The position numbers and the translations under genes are program-made. Below are positions 25,566 to 35,027 of a stretch of 64,000 nucleotides of DNA, piece after piece. This stretch comes from DASXUX01 sp036504595 (lineage in GTDB: Bacteria; Planctomycetota; SZUA-567; H5-PLA8). Below the pieces are notes generated by a model, which did no database searches, was not told the DNA's origin, and saw nothing but the letters and a program-made list of their open reading frames with translations. Within the stretch, counting starts at the first letter, position 1; every line of letters begins with the position of its first letter. The stretch covers positions 124,001-188,000 of the forward strand of contig DASXUX010000022.1 in assembly GCA_036504595.1 (NCBI GenBank), written 5' to 3'.

Positions 25566-26582
25566 TCAGTTGGCGGCACTGCCGCTGGCGGACTCATCCA
25601 GGCGCCGCGCGCCTTCCATCAGCAGGGCAGTGACGGGAGCTTTAACCGTATCTTCCATTTCAATATCGCGCTGCCCAAAGTCAAAGCCGCCGTCTTTCCA
25701 CGCCAGCGCGTAGTAAATAGCCTCAGGTCCGTCGCGCAGTTCCGCCGCCGCGTTGCCGCCTTCCAGCACGGCTGAAAGCACGCGTCCTTTGCGCAGAAAC
25801 AGCCGCGCATGTTCGTCGCCGTGAGTCAGCAGCAACTCTCCGGTCTTCTTTTCCATCTCCAGCATGATGAGCAGCGAGGAGAGCGCCAGATGTTCCAGCG
25901 AACCGTGGATCGCTCTGCGCCCGGCAGGCGCGGCCGGGGCCGCGGCGGCAGTGCGGGGCAAGCCAGCAGTGGCAGGCGGAACGGTGACCGCTTTTGCGAT
26001 GGCCGTACTCGTGTCGCTGCCCAGCGCACTGCGGAACTCACTGAGATTCTGCCGGGCGGCGGCGAGCGCGACGTCGTAGGCGGCACTTTGCGGCGAGAGA
26101 CGCAGCAAGCGTTCGAAATCGCCATCGCGAAGATACTGTTCCATTGCGCCCGCGGCTTTTTCGGCGACGGCGTCGGCCGTTCGGGAACCGTAGCCGAGGA
26201 CAATCTGCGGCCGTGGAGACATGCGGCGCAGAATATCCGACAGCGGTTGCCGCGCGACCATCGGCACCGCAGTGGCGATATCCACGCTCGCACCGCCGGA
26301 AAAGATGTCGCGCCGAAAGAGCAGGGCGGGGGTGGGGCCGATCAGCGGGTCGAGAGCCGGAAGGAGTTCTTCCGCCCAAAGACAGTTGATGACGAAGATA
26401 GCCGGCTGCACGCCTTTCAAGCGCAAAGACGACAGGACGGAACGAACTTCTTCAACCGACGATCCAAATGGCAAAGGCGCAATCTTCCGGCGAAAACATG
26501 CCGCCATCATTTTGCGGCATATTTGCAGCGGCGCGGTTTCTTTGCTTTGCAGCAGTTCGACAAATACGGGTACGCCAGCCAT
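25566..26582 (-). CDS. DUF4388 (PATAN-like) protein
   Basis: Protein of 338 residues starting at ATG 26582. The C-terminal 110 residues form a DUF4388 domain: IHGSLEHLALSSLLIMLEME, KKTGELLLTHG, ARLFLRKGRVLSAVLEG, EAIYYALAWKDGGFDFG. These domains occur in regulators of surface motility and two-component signalling in deltaproteobacteria, myxobacteria and planctomycetes. The N-terminal 200 residues (CFRRKIAPLPFGSSVEEVRSVL, IFVINCLWAEELLPAL, a receiver-like alternation) carry no recognised family. An Ala/Pro linker joins the two. It is separated from the HutX-like gene by about 30 bp, so co-transcription is likely. A signalling role is inferred. Confidence 0.75.
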   Translation of the reverse strand: MAGVPVFVELLQSKETAPLQICRKMMAACFRRKIAPLPFGSSVEEVRSVLSSLRLKGVQPAIFVINCLWAEELLPALDPLIGPTPALLFRRDIFSGGASVDIATAVPMVARQPLSDILRRMSPRPQIVLGYGSRTADAVAEKAAGAMEQYLRDGDFERLLRLSPQSAAYDVALAAARQNLSEFRSALGSDTSTAIAKAVTVPPATAGLPRTAAAAPAAPAGRRAIHGSLEHLALSSLLIMLEMEKKTGELLLTHGDEHARLFLRKGRVLSAVLEGGNAAAELRDGPEAIYYALAWKDGGFDFGQRDIEMEDTVKAPVTALLMEGARRLDESASGSAAN

Positions 26583-26798
26583 GAAATTCTTGCGCCTTTG
26601 TCATTTGTGGCTAATTGACATGCCCTTTCGAGCGCGGGCACCAAGTGGCGCGCTCCGCCGATCAGTCGCGCTATACATTCTCAATCATGTCCCTGCCCAG
26701 CACATTCCTTGTTGCATTCTATGTGCCAAGCTCGCCACCAGCAAACCGGTGGCCCTGCAATCTGGTAAATTGCGACAGATTTCTGGCGTTGGAGAGGA
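26583..26798. other. Intergenic region between two minus-strand genes
   Basis: About 215 bases with no gene. It is slightly more AT-rich than its surroundings. It should carry the promoter of the DUF4388 gene, but no convincing -35/-10 pair was identified. Confidence 0.4.
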
Positions 26799-27782
26799 CT
26801 ACTTGCGATCGGCAGGGATGGCCTTCAAGCGTTCATACTCCTCATCGCTGATTTCCTCGACCTTGATATTGTCGAAGTGGTACTGCGTCGGCGGCCAGTA
26901 TGCGTACAGCATAATCCGCAGGTAGTGGACTTCCGCATAACCGTACTTCGGCTTGCCGGTTTCTTTGTCCTTGCCGGCCGGCCGCCGCGTGGGATGGAAC
27001 GGCTGCTCAAAGTGCCGCCAGCCGTCGCCGGCCGCATAACAGCCGACCCAGGTGTCGAAGAGCTTTCTGTCGCGCTCCTTCTTCACCGGTTCCGCCGTTT
27101 TTCCCGCGGCCGCGTCTTCCTTTTCCTGTTCGAGTTCTTTCATCGATTTTTGATTTGTCAGGTCCAGCATGCCCCAGCCGCGCACCCACACTTTCGCGCC
27201 GCCGCCCGGTCCCATGTAATCGAAGCTGATCTTGTACGCCTGCTTCGGCTTGCATTTGAACTTCTCCGAGTAGAACGACACGCCGTACGTTCCGCCAATC
27301 GCTTCGTAGCCATCCTTCGACAGCGCCGCCTTGCTCGGTGGAGGTGGGACGTCAACGCCTTGCGCGACACAATCGCGCATCTGCTGCTGGCGTTTGCGAG
27401 CCTGCTCTTCGGTGATCTGCGTGTCGAGCATGATGCACTTGCCCGGATGGCCGCCACCCGCCCAGGTGATGCAAAAATTGTCCGGATGAGCCCAGCCCTT
27501 CGGGTGCGGCAGAGCGCCTTTTTCCGGCGCGCCTGCTTCGTCCAGACTGCCGTTGATGAGCGTCTCGTTGATCGGCCCCTCTGGCATCTCCGGATACCAG
27601 TGCGCATCGTCCTTCTTCTCGGCCGGCTTCCAACCTTGGGACGCAAACGCAGAACTCGCCAAGGCAGTTAGGACGATCAAGACGAAAGCGGAATGCGGAA
27701 TGATGAATGCGGAATGATGAATGCGGCTGATTCCTGTGGCGTCCTTCGATAGCACGCTTGCGGCTTCATCCTTATTCATCAT
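26799..27782 (-). CDS. Exported protein with carbohydrate-binding-like beta domain
   Basis: The frame starts at ATG 27782; the N-terminal residues SRIHHSAFIIPHSAFVLIVLTALASSAFA are largely encoded by a heptamer array (27693-27727), yet form a workable signal peptide. The mature part has ETLINGSLDEAGAPEKGALPHPKGW, FKCKPKQAYKISFDYMGPGG, KVWVRGWG, and a C-terminal YPP-type strand QYHFDNIKVEEISDEEYERL, the pattern of exported CBM/galactose-binding-like domains that end in FDNIxV. Cys residues may form disulphides. The ligand is unknown. It is the last gene of the long minus-strand cluster, 48 bp after the DUF4175-like gene. Confidence 0.7.
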   Translation of the reverse strand: MMNKDEAASVLSKDATGISRIHHSAFIIPHSAFVLIVLTALASSAFASQGWKPAEKKDDAHWYPEMPEGPINETLINGSLDEAGAPEKGALPHPKGWAHPDNFCITWAGGGHPGKCIMLDTQITEEQARKRQQQMRDCVAQGVDVPPPPSKAALSKDGYEAIGGTYGVSFYSEKFKCKPKQAYKISFDYMGPGGGAKVWVRGWGMLDLTNQKSMKELEQEKEDAAAGKTAEPVKKERDRKLFDTWVGCYAAGDGWRHFEQPFHPTRRPAGKDKETGKPKYGYAEVHYLRIMLYAYWPPTQYHFDNIKVEEISDEEYERLKAIPADRK

Positions 27783-27804
27783 TCATCATTCCTCATTCAT
27801 CATT
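27693..27804. repeat. Inverted heptamer arrays (ATGCGGA/ATGATGA and ATTCATC)
   Basis: ATGCGGA, ATGATGA, ATGCGGA, ATGATGA, ATGCGGC (27693-27727) face ATTCATC x2, ATTCCTC, ATTCATC (27774-27801). The left array is part of the coding sequence for the signal peptide of the neighbouring exported protein; the right array is its upstream region. Confidence 0.85.
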
Positions 27805-27830
27805 TTGGCGCGCAATCCAGGAGGATTGCG

Positions 27831-30800
27831 TTACTTATTGTCCGGCTCAACCAAGGCTTTGTAGTACGCTTCCATCAAATCCTGGTACCCCGCCGGCGCT
27901 TCCGTGTGCATGCCGGTGATGATCTTGTTCCGGACATGCTTGGGCAAATCGCGGCTGCGCTCGCGGTTCACTTCACCTTGGAAGCCAACCACCTTCTGCG
28001 CTTCCTTCAAGTTGTCGATCACCGATGCGTGCGCCTGCTTCAGGTCGAAGCCCTTGCCCGCCTTCAGATTGTCTTCGATCAGCTTCATGCGGCGAACCGC
28101 TTCCTCGCAATCGCTCGCGGGCAGGTGATACGCCTTCAGTTGCGTCGTGACCTTCTCCGCCTTCTGCCGAATGTCCGCCTGTTGATCTTTCAGCCGCTCC
28201 ATCTTCTCCTTCGTCTGCGGCGGAGGCTGGCCGCGCAGACCGCCGGCCGCAGAGCCCGCGCCCTTGCCGCCGCCAGTCGAGCCGCCCTGCGGATCCTTGC
28301 TTGTGTCCTTCACCTGTCCTTCTTCGTACGGATCCTGCGTGCTGCGCGTGGGCGTCTGCTGGCCGCCTTTGCCTTGAGCGGTATCCTCGACGAACTGCCC
28401 GGTGCTCTTGCCGGAACGTCCTTCGCCCGACCGGCCGCCCACTTCCTGCTGGTTGGGCAACTGGTTTCCGGTCACGCCCTTCGCCGACATGTTGCTGATC
28501 GGCCCGTCGCCGGCATCCCAGCCGGCGCCCTTATCCATGCTGTCCATCCAGCTTGAAGACGTATCCTGGACGTCGTCAGTCATCTTTTCTTCTTCGTCCA
28601 CCAGATCGCCGATGATGTCCTCGAGCTCCTTCGGCAGATCCGCCAGCGGCACATCGAACTCGCCCTTCGGCTCTTCCATGCTCCACTTGATGTTGTCCCG
28701 CTTGTCGGGCAGCCACTTCTCCAGGTTCGTTTCGATCTGCTTGGCCAGTTCCAGACCGCCTTGCTCGGCGCGCACAGCGATTTCACTGTTCTTGGCCACC
28801 AACGCTTCGGCAGCCTTCTGGATTTCCTGGTACGCTTCGTTGAACTCTTCCGACATCTTCGAACTCGAGAAGTCCTGGTTCGGAACTTTGGACAGATCCT
28901 GCCCTACTTCCTTGAAGAACTTCGCGAACTCCGTCTCTGTCTTCGCCAGGTCGCCCAGATTTTTCTTATCCTCTTCGGTCAAATCATCGGGGTTCTTCTT
29001 TTCCAGCTCCTCAGTGGCCTTGATGACCTTCTTCTGCTCCTCGATGAACTTGCCGACTTTATCGTGGGCTTCTTCCAGTTTGTCGCGCAACCGCTGGCTG
29101 TCCTGGTCGTCCTTCAGATCGGCGTTCTCTTGCTTCTTGTTCTTGTCGGCTAGAGCCACCGAGCCCAGCAGCGCCGTCAGCCGATTGATGATCTCCGTCT
29201 GCATGCTCTCTTCGGCTTGCAGAAGCGGCAGCGCCTTGTCCTTGTTCTTCAGCACATCCGCCGAGACCGCCAAGTTTGTAATCGCCTTGGTCATCGTCTC
29301 GCGGCTCAGCGCGTCCAGCTCCTTGAGCATCTTGTTCGGATTCTTCGGGTCTTCCTTTTTGTTGCCCTTCAGATCGGTCACCAGCTTGTCGGTATTCTTC
29401 TGAATATTCACCTGCGCCTCACGGATCGCCGCCAGCGCTTTGTCCAACGCCAGGTTCTCGGTGTAGGTCTTGGCCGTGATCGTTTTGCCGCGAGCTTTCG
29501 TCTGTTGCTCGATCAAGTCTTGAATGCGCGTGAACACCGACGCCAGCGGACTGCCCGCCGGCAGCGCCATCTGTTCCGGGGTCAGCACGCGAATGATCAG
29601 CGCTCCGGAACGGACCGTGCGCTTGCCCACCGGGCAATGGTCGGTCACTTCCGCGTAAACGACGTACGTCCCGCCGACGGGGTAGGCTGCGGGCGTCAAA
29701 GCCAGCGGATACAGTTCGTTGACGCTCTTGGGGCCGGGGATCGGGAAGTTCCAGCTCTTGATCTCCTTGGTGTCCGATTTTGCGGAGGTCTCCGGACTAT
29801 CCACGTTGCTCATGCCCTTCTCGATAACCAGCTTCACCGACTTCAAACCAAAGTCGTCCTGAGCTTTCAGGGCCAGCGGCACCGTCGCGCCAGGCACAAC
29901 CGCGATGTTGAGCGATGAGTTCTCAAATCCGGCGCTCGGCAGCGCGTCCGCGCGCACGGCGATCTGCCCCTGGAACGCCTCCGGTGCGTCGATGCCTTCC
30001 TTCGACGTCAGGCTCAGCTTGTACGCGCCTTCTTTCTCAATCGCGAAGCTTCCGCCCCAGTAGCCTTCCTTGCTGCCCTTCAGTTCGAGCCTGGTATTGG
30101 GCAAGGCCAGGATGGCGGACTTCAGCGGCATCGTGGGCTTGAAGTCAAACGACGCGCGCGAACCAATCAAGGCGTGGATCAGGCCGCTAGCCGACGGCTC
30201 GCGCGTCACCTGAAGGCCCGTATACGTCGGCGGTATGATCTCGAGATTCACATCGCCCTGCACTGCCGGCCGTTCCCGCACGGACACCTGGCACGGGGAC
30301 GACTCGCCGTCGCCGCAAACAAGATAGAACGAGAACGTTTTCGAGACGTTGGGGAACTCATATAGGAAACCTTGGGCCATTCGCCCTTTGCCTTCCAGCA
30401 TCGTCGCCGACGTTAGGTCACCGGCCTCCTTCATCAACGTGGGATTCAAACTCGCCGAGCGCGCCATGGGAATGCGATGGCTCTCGCCGTCAACCCGGGC
30501 GACCAGGACCACGTCTTCCGACGCGTGTTTATGATCGACTATCGCCAGGCCTTCGACCGACAGACGATCGCCGCCGAAAATCTCGATCTTGCCGCTGGGG
30601 CTGGAGTACACGCGGATGTTGGAGATCGGCGGCACGCCGCCCATGGGTCTAGCCAGGCGCAGCAGAGCGTTCTTGGCGTGGTTGGGCAGCAGTCCGACAT
30701 ACGCCGCCGAAAGCAGCGCCGCAACGATGGCCGCTCCAGCCAGCCGTTTGAGCTTCTGCTTGTCCCAGAGCTTCTGAATGCTGAAATGTTGAGCTCGCGT

Positions 30801-31214
30801 CGCCGCGTGCTCTACGATGGATTGCGCCATTCCCTGCGAAAACGGCGCATCCGGATCGTTCATTTTATCGCTAAGCTGCACTGCATTGATCATCAGGTTT
30901 TCGTGCTGGCGAAGCTTGCGTTCCAAATACACGGCCGCCGCCTGATCGTTGATCTTCCAGAACATCGGCCGCAGCAGCCAGCAGAACAATGACGCCAGAG
31001 CGCCGAGTACCAGAGCGATCCCCAGCACCAGGCGCAGTTCACTCGGCAGGCGAAATAGATTGTCCGCGCCGCAGATTGCCAGCGCGCCAATCAGCACCGC
31101 GCCAACCCAAATGAAGGAACGCGAAAGCGTTTCGGAGGTCCGCCAGATCCGCCGCGTGCGGTTAAGCTGCGACTGGATCACATCCAGCGATGGGGCCGTC
31201 GGCATTTCGCTCAT
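27831..31214 (-). CDS. DUF4175-like large membrane protein
   Basis: Protein of 1127 residues. Two TM segments near the N-terminus (SFIWVGAVLIGALAICGA, LGIALVLGALASLFCWLL; residues about 33-85) and another at about 160-180 (AAIVAALLSAAYVGLL) precede a large extracytoplasmic part. It has beta domains (INLEIIPPTYTGLQVTREP-like, SLNIAVVPGATVPLALKAQDDFGL) and then a very long charged helical/coiled-coil region (about 540-850), followed by a Gly/Ser/Gln-rich tail. This organisation matches the DUF4175-like proteins that accompany MoxR/DUF58/VWA genes. The C-terminus (AGYQDLMEAYYKALVE) also recurs in such proteins. It is likely a scaffold or partner of the VWA machinery. The start at 31214 follows the cluster's intergenic repeat. 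Confidence 0.7.
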   Translation of the reverse strand: MSEMPTAPSLDVIQSQLNRTRRIWRTSETLSRSFIWVGAVLIGALAICGADNLFRLPSELRLVLGIALVLGALASLFCWLLRPMFWKINDQAAAVYLERKLRQHENLMINAVQLSDKMNDPDAPFSQGMAQSIVEHAATRAQHFSIQKLWDKQKLKRLAGAAIVAALLSAAYVGLLPNHAKNALLRLARPMGGVPPISNIRVYSSPSGKIEIFGGDRLSVEGLAIVDHKHASEDVVLVARVDGESHRIPMARSASLNPTLMKEAGDLTSATMLEGKGRMAQGFLYEFPNVSKTFSFYLVCGDGESSPCQVSVRERPAVQGDVNLEIIPPTYTGLQVTREPSASGLIHALIGSRASFDFKPTMPLKSAILALPNTRLELKGSKEGYWGGSFAIEKEGAYKLSLTSKEGIDAPEAFQGQIAVRADALPSAGFENSSLNIAVVPGATVPLALKAQDDFGLKSVKLVIEKGMSNVDSPETSAKSDTKEIKSWNFPIPGPKSVNELYPLALTPAAYPVGGTYVVYAEVTDHCPVGKRTVRSGALIIRVLTPEQMALPAGSPLASVFTRIQDLIEQQTKARGKTITAKTYTENLALDKALAAIREAQVNIQKNTDKLVTDLKGNKKEDPKNPNKMLKELDALSRETMTKAITNLAVSADVLKNKDKALPLLQAEESMQTEIINRLTALLGSVALADKNKKQENADLKDDQDSQRLRDKLEEAHDKVGKFIEEQKKVIKATEELEKKNPDDLTEEDKKNLGDLAKTETEFAKFFKEVGQDLSKVPNQDFSSSKMSEEFNEAYQEIQKAAEALVAKNSEIAVRAEQGGLELAKQIETNLEKWLPDKRDNIKWSMEEPKGEFDVPLADLPKELEDIIGDLVDEEEKMTDDVQDTSSSWMDSMDKGAGWDAGDGPISNMSAKGVTGNQLPNQQEVGGRSGEGRSGKSTGQFVEDTAQGKGGQQTPTRSTQDPYEEGQVKDTSKDPQGGSTGGGKGAGSAAGGLRGQPPPQTKEKMERLKDQQADIRQKAEKVTTQLKAYHLPASDCEEAVRRMKLIEDNLKAGKGFDLKQAHASVIDNLKEAQKVVGFQGEVNRERSRDLPKHVRNKIITGMHTEAPAGYQDLMEAYYKALVEPDNK

Positions 31215-31247
31215 CGTGGCCTTCCCCTCTCACCGTCTCTGTGCCAC

Positions 31248-31384
31248 GGGCAGCCTCTGTTTGCCGTTGGCTGCCCGTGCCCCGTTTTGAGGCGTGGATA
31301 TCGAGTCTAGGGAATAATGGCGGCTTCCTCATCGAAAGCCGCACCCTATACCCTGAACCCCGAACCCCGAACCCCGAACCCTAT
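31248..31384. repeat. CACGGGCAGCC palindrome and ACCCCGA heptamer array
   Basis: GTGCCACGGGCAGCC (31248-31262) and GGCTGCCCGTGCCCC (about 31275-31289) are inverted arms, followed by a GAGGCGTGGAT tail. The same element with the TAGGCGTGGAT tail occurs at 62022-62090. Six ACCCCGA-type heptamers then occupy 31343-31384 and include the TAG stop (31381-31383) of the upstream-coded minus-strand gene. Confidence 0.8.
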
Positions 31385-32544
31385 TTGTTCACCAGCGCTG
31401 GCACATTCGCATCCGCCGGTTCCAGCTTCAGTTCCTTCGTCTCCAGCGTCACCGGAATCGCGCCGAACTTCTGGATCAACCGGATCTCGCGTCGCACTCC
31501 GCCGGCTGGTTCCATGTAGCGGAACAGGTTGTTTCTGGCGCTGGTGTTGATGACCCATTCGGTCTGCCGCATGTGCCAGTTCCAGATGTCCAACCGGTTC
31601 ACCTTCTTGCCCTTCAGTCCTTCTTCGTCGTACATCTCTTTGTTGCGAGCCTGGAAGACCAGCACTTTCGCGAAACTGCGGTCGCCCTTGACCGCCAAAG
31701 CCCGGATCTCATCGAAGAAATCGCGGATGGTCTTGCAGTGCTTGTCGATGTTCTCCAAATCCCCCGCTTCGATCGGCCGCGCCTCCTCGGCAGGCGTGGG
31801 CCCCATGTCCGACATGCCGACATAGATTCCCTTATCTGTAAGGACGGAAACATCATAGACATCGTCAGGAAGATTCTCGATTTTAAATGTGCCTTTTGCG
31901 GCATCGACCGTGCCCTCAAACGCCCGGCCCCGTTTGATCCCGTACGCCGCGCATTGCTCAGGTGCACCCAACGCCACCACGGTCCCCAAAATCTTGCCGC
32001 TGGTGACCGACCCGGTGATCTTGGAGCCGTCGTCGAATACGATCGAACTCACATAGGCGATGTCCTTCATGGTCTGTCCGACCTCGCCTTTGTACTGGTA
32101 CCTCAGGAAGAACTTCTTGTTATCGAAGTCCATCGGGTTCTCGCGGCTTTGAGCCCTGATGTAAACCGGACAGGCCGCCAGATGCCCTTTGACGATCTGC
32201 CCCGACTTAAGCGTCGTCACAGACTTGAGTTCCACCACCGGGTATTCGCCCGGCAGGTATTCCTTCAGGTCGCTGCCGGGGTTCGGGAACCGCCATGGCT
32301 TCTCCATCGACGATTTCTTGATGCTGAAGACAATGCTGGCGATCTCGCTCTGGTTGACCTTCAGATAGCGTCCGTCCGCTGCGTCTTCGCCTTCGTAAAC
32401 CTTTGCCTCCGCATTGTTAAACCAAACGTCCCCCTTAAACTCCATCCCGTCCGACGTCTTCACCGCCCCCGGCCGGCGCTCCACCGCGCTCGCCGAATCC
32501 ATCAGAAGGGCGAACAGTGCCAACCACGCCATTCGATAGTTCAT
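31381..32544 (-). CDS. Exported protein of unknown function in the MoxR/VWA cluster
   Basis: The start at ATG 32544 has TGAGGG just upstream and begins a signal peptide (MNYRMAWLALFALLMDSASA); the longer frame upstream is repeat DNA. The 387-residue mature protein has beta-rich elements: GAVKTSDGMEFKGDVWF, LKSVTTLKSGQIVKGHL, DDGSKITGSVTSGKILG (three variants of an SH3-like/Sm-like strand pattern), then a carboxypeptidase-regulatory-like strand set GTFKIENLPDDVYDVSVLTDKG and a C-terminal region with a conserved-looking RLDIWNWHMRQTEWV. No family is firmly identified. Its TAG stop lies inside a heptamer array. A structural envelope role is inferred from context. Confidence 0.7.
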   Translation of the reverse strand: MNYRMAWLALFALLMDSASAVERRPGAVKTSDGMEFKGDVWFNNAEAKVYEGEDAADGRYLKVNQSEIASIVFSIKKSSMEKPWRFPNPGSDLKEYLPGEYPVVELKSVTTLKSGQIVKGHLAACPVYIRAQSRENPMDFDNKKFFLRYQYKGEVGQTMKDIAYVSSIVFDDGSKITGSVTSGKILGTVVALGAPEQCAAYGIKRGRAFEGTVDAAKGTFKIENLPDDVYDVSVLTDKGIYVGMSDMGPTPAEEARPIEAGDLENIDKHCKTIRDFFDEIRALAVKGDRSFAKVLVFQARNKEMYDEEGLKGKKVNRLDIWNWHMRQTEWVINTSARNNLFRYMEPAGGVRREIRLIQKFGAIPVTLETKELKLEPADANVPALVNK

Positions 32545-32669
32545 GTTCAAGCCCTCACGTCCTTGAGCCCTGTAAAAAAGTGCACCGTGCGTCGTAGGAC
32601 ATTTTGCTAAATTGTGCGTCCTTTGTTTTGTCCAGAACTGCACGTGTGGTGTTCCGTTCACTTCAGCCG

Positions 32670-32790
32670 ACCCTGACCCCAGACCCCTGGACCCTGAACC
32701 CTGCCGTTCTCTGCCCAAAACTGCACATGTGCACCGGCTTCTGCCTTTGACTCCAGACTCCAGACTCCAGACTCTAGACTGCAGACTGTC
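32670..32790. repeat. ACCCTGA and GACTCCA heptamer arrays
   Basis: ACCCTGA, CCCCAGA, CCCCTGG, ACCCTGA, ACCCTGC (32670-32704) and then GACTCCA x3, GACTCTA, GACTGCA, GACTGTC (32749-32790). The second array ends 2 bases before the stop of the VWA gene. Between them lies a TGCACATGTGCA palindrome (about 32722-32733). Confidence 0.8.
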
Positions 32791-32792
32791 CG

Positions 32793-35027
32793 TCAAATCA
32801 TGTTCATCCGCCGCCGCGCAATCCACTCACAGGTCATCAGGGTCAAGAACAAGAAGAAGTACCACGGCTGGTCCCACAGTAAGCTGATCTCCCGCCGCCG
32901 CACTTCGGCCTTCACTCCTTCGACGATCTTCGAGAGCAGTTCATCAGCCTTATCTTGCGGCAAACACGCGCCGCCCGTCTTATTTGCCAGTTCCGTCAGG
33001 TAAGACGTATTCACCGCCGGAAATGCGCCCTCGCCCGTTCCCGCGCCGGCTTCCAGCAAAATCTCGCGCGTCTCCAGCAAGCCCTTCGAATCCGACGCGC
33101 TGACCTGCAGCCGGTACGCGCCCGCCGCCGCCAGATCTATCTGAGCCGAGTACGACCCTGGCGGCCCGTCGTCGCGGAAATTGATCGCGCTCACGATCGA
33201 CCCGTCCAGCTTCTTCAGCGTCGCATTGAGTATCGCGCCCTTCAGCGGCGCCAGGCCCTTGTCGAGCACTCTCGCCGTCACCGTCGCCCGCGATCCCGGC
33301 GCATATCGTCCCAACCGGTCCGCGGTCAGGTTCAGCAATCCGCCGCCGTCTTCCGACCCGGTCAGGAAGCGCACCGCCTGCCGCCAGAACGCGCTGTACG
33401 CCTTGCCGCCTTCAGCTTCCTGTTCGCTCCACAGCCACATCGCATGCGTCGCGATGCCCAGCACTTTGCCTTTTCCGTATCGAGTGAACGCGACAACTGC
33501 CGGCCGCTCGCCGCTAGCCAGTGCGCCCTGCACCAACCCTTGAGCGCCCGGCCGGAGCGACCCTGGCGAGTTGTACCCGTTCATCTTCGAAACGCTCGCC
33601 GTCCCCATCGCCGCCGATAGATCGCGGAAGATCGCATGCGCGCGTCCGAGTGGCGTCAGTTCCACCTGAATGCTCTCGCTCTTGTACGCCGGTTCCGATG
33701 CCGCGACTTGCCACGGGAACACCGGCGCCAAAACCGTCGGAGCCCATCCGCCCACGCCGTAGGCCGACGGCCCACCGATGAACACCACCGCGCCGCCTTC
33801 CGATACGAACTGCTCCAGAGCCTTCATGCCCGCCGGACTCATGTCCTTCGCTTCGCAGTCGTTCAGCACGATGCAGCGAAACTTCTTCAGTGTATCGACG
33901 TTCGTCGGGAACTCATTCGGCAACTTGTCGTCCGGCCGCTCGCCTTGCAGCAGGAAGCGGTCGGCACCCACCCGCAGCAGCCCCGTGATATGCAGCCCCG
34001 GGTCCGACTTGAGCGCATTCCGCAGCGGCTTGTAACCCTGCCCCAGCTTCGACGCGAAGTACAGCACGCGCAGCGACGGGTCTTGCACTTCCACCGTGAA
34101 GGTGCGCTCATTATTCAGCGTCGCGATTTCCGTCTTGAACGTCGGCAGCTTCAGCAGATAGCGGTGAATCCCCGGATCGCCCGCATTGACCCGCAGCGTG
34201 ATGATGTCGCGCCGCTCCAACTGCGTGATCCGCACCACATTGGCGCTAATCTGCTTGCCGCCTTCCGAAAGAGACAGCGACAGATTCTTGATCTGGTCGA
34301 AAAACTCCGTGCGACCGACCGCGCTGCACTCGACCTTCACATCGAATTCGGTCTTCGAGTCCACGCGCTCCGGATAATCCACCTGCCCGATCCGCAGATC
34401 GTCCGCCTTCGACAAATCCGTTCCGATCGCCAGCGAAAACACCGGCGCTCCGACCGACAACGCCGGCGGCAGCGTTCGAGCGTCCCCGCCGTCCGTCACC
34501 AGCAGATACGCGCCAATGCTCCCGCTCTTCACATAGCTCTTGGCGCTCTCCAGCAACGCGTTCGGGATATCTGTTCCCTCGCCTTTTCCAGTAAGCTGCT
34601 CCGCCTTGTCCAGCGTCTTGACGCCTTCGGCGAACGACAGCGTCGTCACCATCAGCCGGTCTTTCATCCGCGGCAGAATCGTATCGAAGGCCAGCTTGCG
34701 AGCGTCATCGATGCGCGGCTGTCCGATCGCCCCGTCGCGCGTCGTCATCGACCGGCTGTCGTCCACCAGCAGGATCAGCCGCGCGTCCGCCAGATTCTTC
34801 GATTCATGAAACAGCGCCGGCCGCAGCAAGCTCATTAAGAGCACACCCACCGCCGCAATCTTCAGCCCCGCCAAGAGCCCCGCCTGCTGCTTCGGATACA
34901 GCGTGAACAGCCGCCGGTACAGCCACAGCAGCACCACCGCCGCCGCCACCGTCGCCAGCGCCGCCCACCCCCACCACAAGGCAGTCTGAAAACTAATGCC
35001 GATCGATCCGATCATCGGAGGCATCAT
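32793..35027 (-). CDS. VWA/GATase-like membrane protein of the MoxR cluster
   Basis: Protein of 744 residues. ATG 35027 overlaps the upstream DUF1016 gene's TGA by ATGA, so translation is coupled. Two N-terminal TM helices (ALWWGWAALATVAAAVVLLW; GLLAGLKIAAVGVLLMSLL) precede a von Willebrand factor A domain with the MIDAS motif VDDSRSM (about residue 88) and TDGGDA. A class-I GATase-like fold follows (CIVLNDCEAKDMSPAGMKALEQFV, GGAVVFIGGPSAYG; about residues 395-440), as in DUF4159-type proteins. The C-terminus has a closing TM (PWYFFLFLTLMTCEWIARR). Such proteins pair with BatA-type VWA proteins and MoxR ATPases in envelope-complex maturation. Confidence 0.8.
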   Translation of the reverse strand: MMPPMIGSIGISFQTALWWGWAALATVAAAVVLLWLYRRLFTLYPKQQAGLLAGLKIAAVGVLLMSLLRPALFHESKNLADARLILLVDDSRSMTTRDGAIGQPRIDDARKLAFDTILPRMKDRLMVTTLSFAEGVKTLDKAEQLTGKGEGTDIPNALLESAKSYVKSGSIGAYLLVTDGGDARTLPPALSVGAPVFSLAIGTDLSKADDLRIGQVDYPERVDSKTEFDVKVECSAVGRTEFFDQIKNLSLSLSEGGKQISANVVRITQLERRDIITLRVNAGDPGIHRYLLKLPTFKTEIATLNNERTFTVEVQDPSLRVLYFASKLGQGYKPLRNALKSDPGLHITGLLRVGADRFLLQGERPDDKLPNEFPTNVDTLKKFRCIVLNDCEAKDMSPAGMKALEQFVSEGGAVVFIGGPSAYGVGGWAPTVLAPVFPWQVAASEPAYKSESIQVELTPLGRAHAIFRDLSAAMGTASVSKMNGYNSPGSLRPGAQGLVQGALASGERPAVVAFTRYGKGKVLGIATHAMWLWSEQEAEGGKAYSAFWRQAVRFLTGSEDGGGLLNLTADRLGRYAPGSRATVTARVLDKGLAPLKGAILNATLKKLDGSIVSAINFRDDGPPGSYSAQIDLAAAGAYRLQVSASDSKGLLETREILLEAGAGTGEGAFPAVNTSYLTELANKTGGACLPQDKADELLSKIVEGVKAEVRRREISLLWDQPWYFFLFLTLMTCEWIARRRMNMI

